Of a stretch of DNA of 12,705 bases, positions 7,052-12,705 are shown piece after piece. This stretch comes from Erysipelotrichia bacterium (lineage in GTDB: Bacteria; Bacillota_I; Bacilli_A; Erysipelotrichales; Erysipelotrichaceae). Location: positions 1 through 12,705 of the forward strand of contig SAAR01000075.1 of assembly GCA_009916335.1 (NCBI GenBank), given 5' to 3'. A program made the translations under genes and the position numbers. Below the pieces are notes generated by a model that had not been told where the DNA came from, made no database searches, and was given only the letters and a program-made list of their open reading frames with translations. Within the stretch, counting starts at the first letter, position 1; every line of letters starts with the position of its first letter.

Positions 7052-8023
7052 ATGAAGTTAATAAAATGGGGTGTGATAGCTCTATTCCCTCTTTTCTTTT
7101 TCATGGTGCTATTAAGTGGTAGTGCTAGTGTAAAAATACAAGGAAGTGAGGGGGGTGTATGCGTATATAGTGAAAGTATCACAGAAAATCAAAAGCTAGA
7201 AAAAAAACGTGATTATGTAGAGAAAAATATTGTAGATAAATCGCTAAGCAATGTAGTATTAGGAATTTATGCAAAAGAGGATTATAAAAATCTAAAAGAT
7301 ATTATCAATAAAGTAAATAGTATGTATGTATATGTAACTAATAATAGTAAACAAAAATTGAATGCAGAAAGCTATATACAAGCATATAAATATGGGATTG
7401 AATACATTCAATTTTTACTAGAAAAAAAAGAAAATGTGTCTATAAAAATGAACAAAGAGTATCAAGAAAAAATGAATATTGAAAGTGAAGATTATCAGTT
7501 CTATTTGAGTGTATTGTCTGCTATCAATCCACACTGTACTACAAGTGTAGATGGATTACCAGTCAATCGTCCATTTGTAATCACTGGTTGGTTTCCTAAT
7601 TACAACAAGGACGGAACAGGTGATACACATTATGGGATTGATTTTGGAGTGGAAATAGGAACGGATATATTCTCTATTGCAGATGGGGAAATTATCGCAA
7701 CGAATAGCACATGTGCGTACAATGATGGATATATTGGAAATCGTTGTGGTGAAGAACAAGGGTATTTTGGAGCTGGTAATTTTGTGTATATGAAAACAGT
7801 AGTAGATGAACATGAATACTATATCATGATGTGTCATATGAAGGACGTAAACGTAAAAAAAGGCGATATGGTGGTTAAAGGTATGAAAGTGGGTACGAGT
7901 GGTAATAGTGGTAATTCCACAGGTGCACATTTGCATTATGAAATACACAAGGATAGTAAGGCAATCGGTAAGGCTGAGGGAGTAATCAATCCCTGTGATT
8001 TTATAGAGGGTTTGTGTGAATAA
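7052..8023 (+). CDS. Membrane-anchored M23 (LytM-type) peptidoglycan peptidase with reduced lysozyme-like region
   Basis: ATG 7052 is preferred (323 aa): AAAGGTGG at 7033-7040 is well placed for it, whereas an earlier in-frame GTG (7037) lies within that site. Residues 5-26 form a signal anchor. The C-terminal half is a complete M23 zinc endopeptidase: H193-x3-D197 (HYGIDF), H262 (CHMKDV) and H293-x-H295 (HLHYE) are all present. Residues about 64-155 resemble a shortened lysozyme-like domain of the CwlT/TcpG type: the VVLGIYAKED stretch aligns with the family's ILAI..QES so that E76 falls on the catalytic Glu, and IQAYKYG (109-115) matches the family QAYNFG motif. The loop between them is about 20 residues shorter than I would expect. 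The protein would locally open the cell wall for the mating channel, the VirB1 role. M23 is certain; the lysozyme remnant is inferred. Confidence 0.85.
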   Translation: MKLIKWGVIALFPLFFFMVLLSGSASVKIQGSEGGVCVYSESITENQKLEKKRDYVEKNIVDKSLSNVVLGIYAKEDYKNLKDIINKVNSMYVYVTNNSKQKLNAESYIQAYKYGIEYIQFLLEKKENVSIKMNKEYQEKMNIESEDYQFYLSVLSAINPHCTTSVDGLPVNRPFVITGWFPNYNKDGTGDTHYGIDFGVEIGTDIFSIADGEIIATNSTCAYNDGYIGNRCGEEQGYFGAGNFVYMKTVVDEHEYYIMMCHMKDVNVKKGDMVVKGMKVGTSGNSGNSTGAHLHYEIHKDSKAIGKAEGVINPCDFIEGLCE

Positions 8024-8037
8024 AGAAAGGAAAAAAA

Positions 8038-8337
8038 ATGGACAAAAAAGAGTATGAAATAGCATTGTATTTAATTGATACAGAATTAATCACTAAAAGT
8101 GTAGAAGTCATTAAAACTATGCAATTAGAATATATGCAAAATATAGACGTAATGATAAAGCTAATTGATGTGTTTAATACATATCAAAATTTATCTAAGT
8201 TTTGTGAAATGATGTTAGGGTTTAATAATAAAACAACGAATTTTGAGGAAACGATCAATGAATGTTTTAAAAATGTAGATATGAAATTAATAGAAGAAAA
8301 GGTAAAAACAATTCATAAATTGTTTGAAAAAAATTAA
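8038..8337 (+). CDS. Small helical cytosolic protein, unknown function
   Basis: The gene encodes 99 residues, almost wholly predicted helix, acidic at the N-terminus and with a lysine-rich end. It has two cysteines (CEMM, ECFK) and no membrane segment. A strong AAGAAAGGAAA site precedes the ATG, 14 nt after the peptidase stop, so it is likely co-transcribed. I recognise no family. It is the last + strand gene before a break of about 270 nt that holds a gene on the opposite strand, so it may mark the end of a sub-operon. A T-rich tract follows at 8343-8358, but without a convincing stem. Confidence 0.75.
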   Translation: MDKKEYEIALYLIDTELITKSVEVIKTMQLEYMQNIDVMIKLIDVFNTYQNLSKFCEMMLGFNNKTTNFEETINECFKNVDMKLIEEKVKTIHKLFEKN

Positions 8338-8346
8338 AAAGTATTT

Positions 8347-8550
8347 TTAGTTTTTTTTATTAATTTGAAATTGAACTATTTCAATTAATCGGCTACCATC
8401 TTCGATTGAAATAACAGGGGTATAGTATCTTGTCATATAAAATTGTTTAAAAATATGGTAATTATCCATTAAAAAATCAATGTCTTTTTGATTTAATTGT
8501 TTAATTAATTGGTTTAATAGATAAGTTTGTTTAGTGGTAATTGGGGACAT
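8347..8550 (-). CDS. Small minus-strand protein embedded in the operon, unknown
   Basis: Sixty-seven residues start at the ATG complementary to 8548-8550 (MSPITTKQTYLLNQLIK) and end at a TAA (8347-8349). The frame remains open further upstream, but that part is low-complexity and antisense to the next gene, so I use the internal Met. The composition looks like a real soluble protein: balanced K/Q/D/I, a helix with regular leucines, then a YYTPVISIEDGSRLIEI stretch. A weak AAAGAAG site sits 8 nt before the ATG. No + strand frame competes between 8338 and 8606. Leucine is mainly TTA with one CTA, unlike the CTA-rich neighbours, hinting at separate origin. It converges on the preceding gene with only 9 nt between stops. 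The T-x-K-Q-x-x-x-L-x-x-L opening faintly recalls DUF3072-type proteins; this is not assigned. Confidence 0.6.
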   Translation of the reverse strand: MSPITTKQTYLLNQLIKQLNQKDIDFLMDNYHIFKQFYMTRYYTPVISIEDGSRLIEIVQFQINKKN

Positions 8551-8606
8551 AAATAATACTTCTTTAAAGTTTTTTAAATGATAGCAGAAAGTGAGGAAAA
8601 AGTAAA

Positions 8607-8795
8607 ATGAGAGTAACGATTTTGGAAAAAGAATATAGTAGTAAATATCTATATACAAGAGGTAATCATATTAGCGAACATACGATTAATGCGTGTATAG
8701 AAAACTTAGAAAGTCAGGGGTATAAAGTGATAGGTGTACAAGTGGTAAATTATGATAATGAAAATATGGAAAGAGTGGTAATAACGTATGATTAA
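8607..8795 (+). CDS. Small 62-residue protein, unknown
   Basis: A short soluble protein with an apparent beta-alpha-beta-beta order: strand VTILEKEY, helix TINACIENLESQGY, strands VIGVQVVNY and RVVITYD. It has no membrane segment. GTGAGGAAAAAG lies upstream of the ATG. Its last eight bases overlap the start of the next gene (8788-8795), which argues for translational coupling and that both are real. No family recognised. It restarts the + strand operon after the minus-strand gene. Confidence 0.65.
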   Translation: MRVTILEKEYSSKYLYTRGNHISEHTINACIENLESQGYKVIGVQVVNYDNENMERVVITYD

Positions 8796-9297
8796 ACAAA
8801 GCGATATTTTTTTGGGAAGTGCTTTGAATGGTTATGATAAACATGCATTAAGAAAGCAAAAACAACAAGCAAAAATGAAAGAATTATTGCCTAATGTGAA
8901 AATACAAGGCAAGGATAAAAAAAGTAAAAAACGTGAAGTAAAAGAAAAAGATTATATAAGAACTGCAAATGATATATTTATGATGAAATATAGAGTGCGT
9001 GAGTTTTATGTAAGTCATTCGATTTTTACAAGCGTAGAGTGTTGGATAGATAATAGAGCAATTCGCAAAAGTGCAGAGAGAATAATTGACTTGTTGCAAG
9101 AGGGGGATAAAGTAGCAGTAAAAAATGAAAATGGTGTTGTGTTTGAGGGTACTTTGCAATCTATTCTACAAAAAAAGAAAAAGGATAAAATCAAGTTAGT
9201 AGTAAAAGATGTACGAGATAATAAGGTTATTGTCGTAAATGAAGAGCAATTTGTAAGTGTGTTACAACTGGTAGAAAGGGGCAATGATAATGTTTAA
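8788..9297 (+). CDS. 169-residue protein with possible Sm/SH3-like C-terminal barrel
   Basis: The N-terminal 60 residues are strongly basic (ALRKQKQQAKMK, KDKKSKKREVKEKD) and look nucleic-acid or membrane-surface binding. A helical middle part (about 55-95, NDIFMMKYRVREFYVSHS) leads to a C-terminal beta-rich domain (about 98-163). The domain opens with LLQEGDKVAVKNENGVVFEG, which has the spacing of an LSm/Sm1 or SH3-like barrel (hydrophobic-G-x2-V-x-V-...-G-x-x-F-x-G). It ends in a strand, EEQFVSVLQL. This fold idea is from pattern only. There is no signal peptide, so it would be cytosolic. It overlaps the gene before by 8 nt and ends 8 nt past the start of the next. The function in transfer is unknown. 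Confidence 0.65.
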   Translation: MIKQSDIFLGSALNGYDKHALRKQKQQAKMKELLPNVKIQGKDKKSKKREVKEKDYIRTANDIFMMKYRVREFYVSHSIFTSVECWIDNRAIRKSAERIIDLLQEGDKVAVKNENGVVFEGTLQSILQKKKKDKIKLVVKDVRDNKVIVVNEEQFVSVLQLVERGNDNV

Positions 9298-10057
9298 TCA
9301 ATTACAAAAAAATAAGAAATATATCGTGTTAAAAGACGGAAATAACTATGGTCTAATGGTGGGGTTAGTGGTATTAGTTTTGGTCATGGGGCTATTATTT
9401 ACAAGTAAAATGTGGTTGCCTGATACTAGACAAAATCTAACAACAAAATTAGATAGTGAATTGTATTTTACACTCAATACTGTACGTGTAGAAAAATACA
9501 ACATTGACTATAAAACACATGTTGGCGAAGTGTTATTAACGCAAGAAAAAGCAATGGAAAAAGGCACAAAAGAACTAAGTTTTAAGGTGTTTGATGATAA
9601 AGGGAATGAGTTGCCTTTTGAAGTGATACAAGGAAATCAAATAAAAAAAGATAAAGATAGTGTCATGGGAAAACAACAAACACTAATTCAATTTGGTGTG
9701 TATGATGATATTTATTATGTAGAGGTGCAAATCGCACAAAAGGACACAACCACACAATCGATTTATATTGATTATCGTAATTTCAAAAACACACAAGTGC
9801 TAGAAAAAGGAAAAGATTATCTAGTTGATTTAGAAAAGCAACAAGAGATAGTAAATGAATATAAAAAAGAATATGAAATACTAGAAACACAAGAAAAAGC
9901 ATTGCGAAAAGAAATAAAAGCACTAGAAAAAGAGGAAACAGTAAATGATGTATTGCTAAATGAAAAAAAGCAGCAATTACAAAATCTACAAGATGAAAAA
10001 GAAGTTTTACATACAACCATTGCAACAGAAGAGAAAAACCTAGAAAAGCTAAAATAG
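9290..10057 (+). CDS. Bitopic membrane protein with extracytoplasmic domain and coiled coil
   Basis: ATG 9290 is chosen (255 aa) because AAGGGG at 9276-9281 is 8 nt upstream; an ATG at 9284 would be only 2 nt away. A basic cytosolic leader of about 20 residues is followed by one membrane helix (about 22-40, MVGLVVLVLVMGLLF). Next is a beta-rich extracytoplasmic region (about 45-165). From about residue 180 to the end is a continuous charged heptad-like coiled coil (EILETQEKALRKEIKALEKE). One N-terminal helix plus an external domain is the topology of VirB8/TcpC-class scaffold proteins, and no other VirB8 candidate is in the window. However, the coiled-coil tail is not typical and I see no VirB8 motif. 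The gene overlaps its predecessor and ends 3 nt before the coupling ATPase gene. Confidence 0.65.
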   Translation: MFNQLQKNKKYIVLKDGNNYGLMVGLVVLVLVMGLLFTSKMWLPDTRQNLTTKLDSELYFTLNTVRVEKYNIDYKTHVGEVLLTQEKAMEKGTKELSFKVFDDKGNELPFEVIQGNQIKKDKDSVMGKQQTLIQFGVYDDIYYVEVQIAQKDTTTQSIYIDYRNFKNTQVLEKGKDYLVDLEKQQEIVNEYKKEYEILETQEKALRKEIKALEKEETVNDVLLNEKKQQLQNLQDEKEVLHTTIATEEKNLEKLK

Positions 10058-10060
10058 GTT

Positions 10061-11212
10061 ATGTATAGAAAAGTAGTAGGGTTAACATTACCTAGTTTTC
10101 TATATTGGGTAAGTAAATCCCCTTTTATCGCTATAAAATGGATCGTATGTAAAATAAGAAAAAAAGATTTTGAAAAAGTGATGATGAATTATCACATTGT
10201 GAATGAATTAAGGAAAACGTGTATGTATTACGCAGAAAAAGATAGTCAAGCAAGGAGTACTATTTCTTGCTCTTATAAGCCTTGTAAATATGTAGTGCGT
10301 GTGAAATTACGCTTTCATAAAAAAGCAAAGCGACAAGATTATGAAAGCTTTAAAGAAACACTGGAAACACATACTTGTAATGTTTCCACGATAATATATA
10401 AAGGTGGGTATGCGTTTTTTGATGTGTTATTGGATAATGAACCTATGTATGAGTATGAAAGTGATAATGTGTCCGTAAGTATTGGTACAGGTGTAAATGG
10501 GTTGTTTTTGTGGAATTGGACGAAATTTCCCCACCTACTATTAGTTGGGGAAACTGGACAAGGGAAAAGTGTATTTATAAGGTATCTACTCAATGGGTTA
10601 TTTAGTAGTGGACATGAAGTATGGTGTATTGACGGTAAGGTTATTGATTACACACGTTTTAAAGCTAATTTTAAAGCGTATGAGCCGAATAATCCTAAAG
10701 ACATGTCAAAGGTCATAAATCTTGTAAAACGCTTTAGAACGTACCTCTACAAGCGTCTAGAGGACATGAAAACACTTGGTATCTATGAATATCAAGAAAA
10801 TGAGGAGTTAAAACCGAAATTTTTATTGATAGATGAGTATATCACACTCGTAGAAAATATGAGCAAAGAGGAACGTAAAGAGTTTGAACAATGTATCAGT
10901 GAGATAGTGTTATTAGGACGAGCTTGTGGATACATTTTAATGATTACTATGCAACGTGGGGATACAAAGTATATAAGTGGTGCTTTAAGAGATAATTTTA
11001 TGTCTAGGGTTGTTGTAGGTAGTGCGACGGATATGTCGTATAGAATGATGTTTGATGAGGTTGTACAAGGGTTTAGCGTAGGTAAAGCGTGGGTTATGCT
11101 AGGAAACGAGTTACATGTGATATCGATACCCTTTTATAAAAACATTATCGACAACGAACAAATGTTAGCTATAAAAGAAAAGGTAAAAGAAAAAGACACC
11201 GAGAATAATTAA
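10061..11212 (+). CDS. FtsK/SpoIIIE-type DNA-transfer coupling ATPase
   Basis: A 383-residue P-loop ATPase of the FtsK/HerA class. Walker A is GETGQGKS at residues 163-170 after HLLLV. Walker B is FLLIDEY with D258-E259. LLGRACGYILMITMQRGD (about 285-305) supplies the arginine/glutamine motif region typical of FtsK-like coupling proteins such as Tn916 Orf21, ICEBs1 ConQ and TcpA. These move the nicked strand into the secretion channel. The protein is shorter than the usual 450-plus residues. Its N-terminus has only one weak, Lys-interrupted hydrophobic stretch (about 5-30) rather than two clear membrane helices. Start spacing is poor (TAGG 2 nt before the ATG), so translation is probably coupled to the gene ending 3 nt upstream. 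It is followed immediately by the structured origin-like region and the HUH gene, as in Tn916 and ICEBs1. Confidence 0.9.
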   Translation: MYRKVVGLTLPSFLYWVSKSPFIAIKWIVCKIRKKDFEKVMMNYHIVNELRKTCMYYAEKDSQARSTISCSYKPCKYVVRVKLRFHKKAKRQDYESFKETLETHTCNVSTIIYKGGYAFFDVLLDNEPMYEYESDNVSVSIGTGVNGLFLWNWTKFPHLLLVGETGQGKSVFIRYLLNGLFSSGHEVWCIDGKVIDYTRFKANFKAYEPNNPKDMSKVINLVKRFRTYLYKRLEDMKTLGIYEYQENEELKPKFLLIDEYITLVENMSKEERKEFEQCISEIVLLGRACGYILMITMQRGDTKYISGALRDNFMSRVVVGSATDMSYRMMFDEVVQGFSVGKAWVMLGNELHVISIPFYKNIIDNEQMLAIKEKVKEKDTENN

Positions 11213-11246
11213 GCTCGCACTATCACGTCGTGATAGTGTGTGAGCT
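11212..11246. repeat. Inverted repeat 1 (bulged hairpin)
   Basis: AGCTCGCAC (11212-11220) pairs with GTGTGAGCT (11238-11246) with one G:T, and TATCACG (11221-11227) pairs with CGTGATA (11229-11235) around a single T, leaving a 2-nt bulge (GT). Alternatively CACTATCACG/CGTGATAGTG forms a 10-bp near-perfect palindrome at 11218-11238. Confidence 0.85.
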
Positions 11247-11295
11247 AGCAAAGGCGAGGAGCCTTTGCACTTTCCTTGTTTATATATAGCTCACA
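11239..11295. repeat. Inverted repeat 3, competing with repeat 1
   Basis: TGTGAGCTA (11239-11247) pairs perfectly with TAGCTCACA (11287-11295), enclosing repeat 2. Its left arm is also used by the outer stem of repeat 1, so the two folds exclude each other. AGCTCGCA (11212) and AGCTCACA (11288) are near-direct repeats. Confidence 0.85.
11248..11268. repeat. Inverted repeat 2
   Basis: GCAAAGGC (11248-11255) is the exact reverse complement of GCCTTTGC (11261-11268), with a GAGGA loop. It is one of the few GC-rich stems in the window. Confidence 0.85.
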
Positions 11296-11318
11296 TTAGT
11301 ACGAAAAAGGAGTAAAAA

Positions 11319-12113
11319 ATGATAATAAAAAGGTGTAAGGAATACGCATATAAAATCGTAAAGAGTGGCAATATTACAGAAGTGTATGCCTATCAAGAAA
11401 CGCTAGTAAAAACTAAAAAAACAGAAGTGCTAGAAGAAATAGAAAGTGAACTTGAAATACAACAAGAAAAGAAACTAAAAATAGAAAAGAAAAAAAATGA
11501 GGAAGAGGACGAGCAAGTATATTTTAGAAAACAAAGTAATATAGCTAGAACAAGAAAAGAATTAAAACGATTAATCTATGCGAATTTAGGACAATATGAT
11601 GAATTAGATAAATTTATCACATTAACATTTAAAGGTGAATGCCCTACAAGAGAACAAGTGATAAAAGAATTTAGAGAATTTAAAAGAAGATTTACATATC
11701 ATTATGGTAAAAAGTTTGAGTATATAGGAGTGATTGAAAAGGGCGAACGTGGTACGAAACGATTACATATTCATTTAGTAGTGTTTGGACTACCATACAT
11801 AAAGCAAAAAGATTTAAAAGACATGTGGAAAAATGGTATTGTGGATATTAAGAAAGTACATAAAATGGGAGATGTCGCTGAGTATCTAGTAAAATATGTA
11901 CATAAAACGCTGAATGATAGTTACATTCCAAAAGGCAAAAATTTTTACTTTAGAAGTAAAAATGTAAAAAAACCAACAGAATACTATCTCACTGATGATG
12001 AAATGACGGACTTTCTAGAACAAGTAGAAATTGGAAATCCGTTATATAACTTCAGCTTTGATAGTGAATACGTTGGTATGTGTAATTATACGAAATTTAT
12101 TAAAATAGATTAA
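11319..12113 (+). CDS. HUH endonuclease, REP_ORF2-G2P-like rolling-circle replication/relaxase protein
   Basis: A 264-residue protein that would nick one strand at the adjacent structured site and stay covalently bound through a Tyr. Residues 8-32 (IVKSGNITEVYAYQETLV) are followed by a charged coiled coil (about 35-67), then the catalytic domain. Motif I is FITLTF (99-104). Motif II is the HUH pair H150-I-H152 in RLHIHLVVFG. Motif III is EYLVKYVHK with Tyr189, Lys192 and Tyr193, either Tyr being a possible nucleophile. This order and spacing read as the REP_ORF2-G2P (filamentous-phage gpII-like) family rather than MobT/Rep_trans or MOBP/MOBQ relaxases; the subfamily is judged by eye. An AAAGGAG site at good spacing supports the start. 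Its place directly after the coupling ATPase argues for use in transfer, replication or both. Confidence 0.8.
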   Translation: MIIKRCKEYAYKIVKSGNITEVYAYQETLVKTKKTEVLEEIESELEIQQEKKLKIEKKKNEEEDEQVYFRKQSNIARTRKELKRLIYANLGQYDELDKFITLTFKGECPTREQVIKEFREFKRRFTYHYGKKFEYIGVIEKGERGTKRLHIHLVVFGLPYIKQKDLKDMWKNGIVDIKKVHKMGDVAEYLVKYVHKTLNDSYIPKGKNFYFRSKNVKKPTEYYLTDDEMTDFLEQVEIGNPLYNFSFDSEYVGMCNYTKFIKID

Positions 12114-12180
12114 GTATAATAGCATGTATATAAAAACGGATATATGAAAAATAGGAAAAAAGAAAGAGGATAAAAAAAAG

Positions 12181-12627
12181 ATGAAAGAATATATCATGAA
12201 ATGGATTGTTAAAATTTCTTATCAAGAAAGATACAAAAAAAAAATGGAATATCTAAAAAATGAATATAAGAAATGTATAGAAATGAATGAAAATGAATTT
12301 TTGTTGAAATATATTGAAATAAAATCATTGTATGAATATAGAAAAATGATATGTATACCAGTGATGATAATATGTTTATTATTAATATTATTTGTCTTGC
12401 GTTTTGTATTAAGTAGATATGTTGTAATACTAAATATGCAAAATATATATACTAATTTAGAAATGCAAGCAATAAAAACAATAACGATCGTTCTAACATT
12501 GCTAGTAGTGTTTGGAATATTGCTTGTATTCATTTGTTTTAGTAATAAATTATATAGAACAATAAAAGAAAAAGTATTTATAGATGAAGTAAAACAAAAA
12601 CGAGAAACAAATAACGAAAAAGTGTAA
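12181..12627 (+). CDS. Two-TM membrane protein, unknown function
   Basis: The protein has 148 residues: a basic, tyrosine-rich cytosolic N-terminus with a helical charged part (YQERYKKKMEYLKNEYKK), hydrophobic helices at about 57-78 and 97-117 with a short loop, and a lysine-rich cytosolic end. No family recognised. An AAAGAGG site lies about 13 nt before the ATG. The preceding gap (12114-12180) has a TATAAT at 12115-12120 but no matching -35 box, so a separate promoter is unproven. The gene is more ATA- and AT-rich than the transfer genes. It could be an exclusion or regulatory membrane protein, but nothing in the sequence shows that. Confidence 0.65.
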   Translation: MKEYIMKWIVKISYQERYKKKMEYLKNEYKKCIEMNENEFLLKYIEIKSLYEYRKMICIPVMIICLLLILFVLRFVLSRYVVILNMQNIYTNLEMQAIKTITIVLTLLVVFGILLVFICFSNKLYRTIKEKVFIDEVKQKRETNNEKV

Positions 12628-12635
12628 AAATCTAA

Positions 12636-12690
12636 TTGTTATTATATTATGAAAGGTTTTGTTATAATAAAAAAAGAAAGGAGTAAAACC
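12636..12690 (+). promoter_or_regulatory. Repeat-bearing regulatory region before a gene beyond the edge
   Basis: TTGTTATTATA (12636-12646) and TTGTTATAATA (12659-12669) are near-identical direct repeats 23 bp apart, about two helical turns. TTATTATA (12639-12646) and TATAATAA (12663-12670) are also an exact inverted pair, and the second copy contains a TATAAT -10-like box (12663-12668). A ribosome site AAAGGAG follows at 12677-12683. GGTTTT (12655-12660) and AAAACC (12685-12690) flank this interval. The start codon of the next gene is not clear within the window. Confidence 0.4.
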
Positions 12691-12705
12691 AAAAAGGTGT
12701 ATATA

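Larger units (their letters stand above)
11212..11304 (+). other. Candidate oriT / rolling-circle origin: cluster of inverted repeats
   Basis: Nearly all of this noncoding gap is structured: a 35-nt hairpin (11212-11246), an 8-bp perfect stem (11248-11268), a 9-bp arm pair enclosing the second stem (11239-11247 with 11287-11295), an AT tract TATATATA (11281-11288) and TAGTACGA (11297-11304), which differs by one base from the TACTACGA nick sequence of pMV158/pE194-type plasmids. There is no U-tract after the stems, so they are not a standard terminator. The position between an FtsK-like coupling gene and a HUH gene is the site of oriT in Tn916 and ICEBs1. The structure is seen; origin function is inferred. 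Confidence 0.6.

Noticed and set aside
11212..11268. Inverted repeats read as a terminator of the coupling ATPase gene
   Set aside because: No U-tract follows either stem, and the position and multiplicity fit an origin better, though some effect on transcription is possible.
1..12705. Mollicute-type genetic code (TGA = Trp)
   Set aside because: TGA acts as a stop at 4594-4596 and 2366-2368, and tryptophans are encoded by TGG throughout.
1..12705. CRISPR array, tRNA, rRNA, IS element or integrase
   Set aside because: No regularly spaced repeats, cloverleaf, transposase or recombinase motifs were seen on either strand.
12697..12705. GTG start of a further gene at the right edge
   Set aside because: It is 13 nt from the AAAGGAG site and only three codons are visible; too little to call.

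Overview
The window is one strand-coherent block of a conjugative element from a low-GC Gram-positive (Bacillota) host. It is AT-rich, the coding strand is purine-rich, and ribosome sites are of the AAAGGAGG type. TGA works as a normal stop (for example at 4594-4596), so this is not a Mycoplasma-type code. The composition would suit a gut Erysipelotrichia- or Clostridia-like host, but that is a guess. No integrase, partition gene, sortase or att site is visible, so the window cannot tell an ICE from a conjugative plasmid.

Layout, all on the + strand except one small gene. 2-1945: the 3' part of a Cna-B/SpaA-type wall-anchored surface protein, open at the left edge. 1949-2263: a VirB2-like pilin candidate, followed by a strong hairpin terminator (2285-2324) inside the transcription unit. 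2365-4305: a VirB6-like polytopic membrane protein with a repetitive hydrophilic tail. 4309-4596: a small two-TM protein in the VirB3/TcpE position. 4593-5138: a small protein in the TrsD/TraD position. 5158-7047: a VirB4-like ATPase. 7052-8023: a membrane-anchored M23 peptidase with a shrunken lysozyme-like region. 8038-8337: a small helical protein. 8347-8550 (minus): an embedded small gene. 8607-10057: three proteins of unknown function, one with a possible Sm/SH3-like barrel and one bitopic with a coiled coil. 10061-11212: an FtsK/SpoIIIE-type coupling ATPase. 11212-11304: a dense cluster of inverted repeats that looks like oriT or a rolling-circle origin. 11319-12113: a HUH endonuclease. 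12181-12627: an unknown two-TM protein. 12628-12705: a repeat-bearing region leading toward a gene beyond the edge.

How the parts fit: the HUH protein would nick the structured site just upstream of its own gene. The FtsK-like ATPase would bring the DNA to the channel formed by the VirB6-, VirB3- and VirB4-like proteins. The M23 enzyme would open the cell wall, and the VirB2-like protein and Cna-B adhesin would act at the surface. The order coupling protein - structured site - HUH protein matches orf21-oriT-orf20 of Tn916 and conQ-oriT-nicK of ICEBs1. However, the HUH protein reads as the REP_ORF2-G2P (filamentous-phage gpII-like) type rather than the MobT/Rep_trans type of those elements. 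That substitution, plus a structured site with two mutually exclusive folds, is the most interesting feature of the window.
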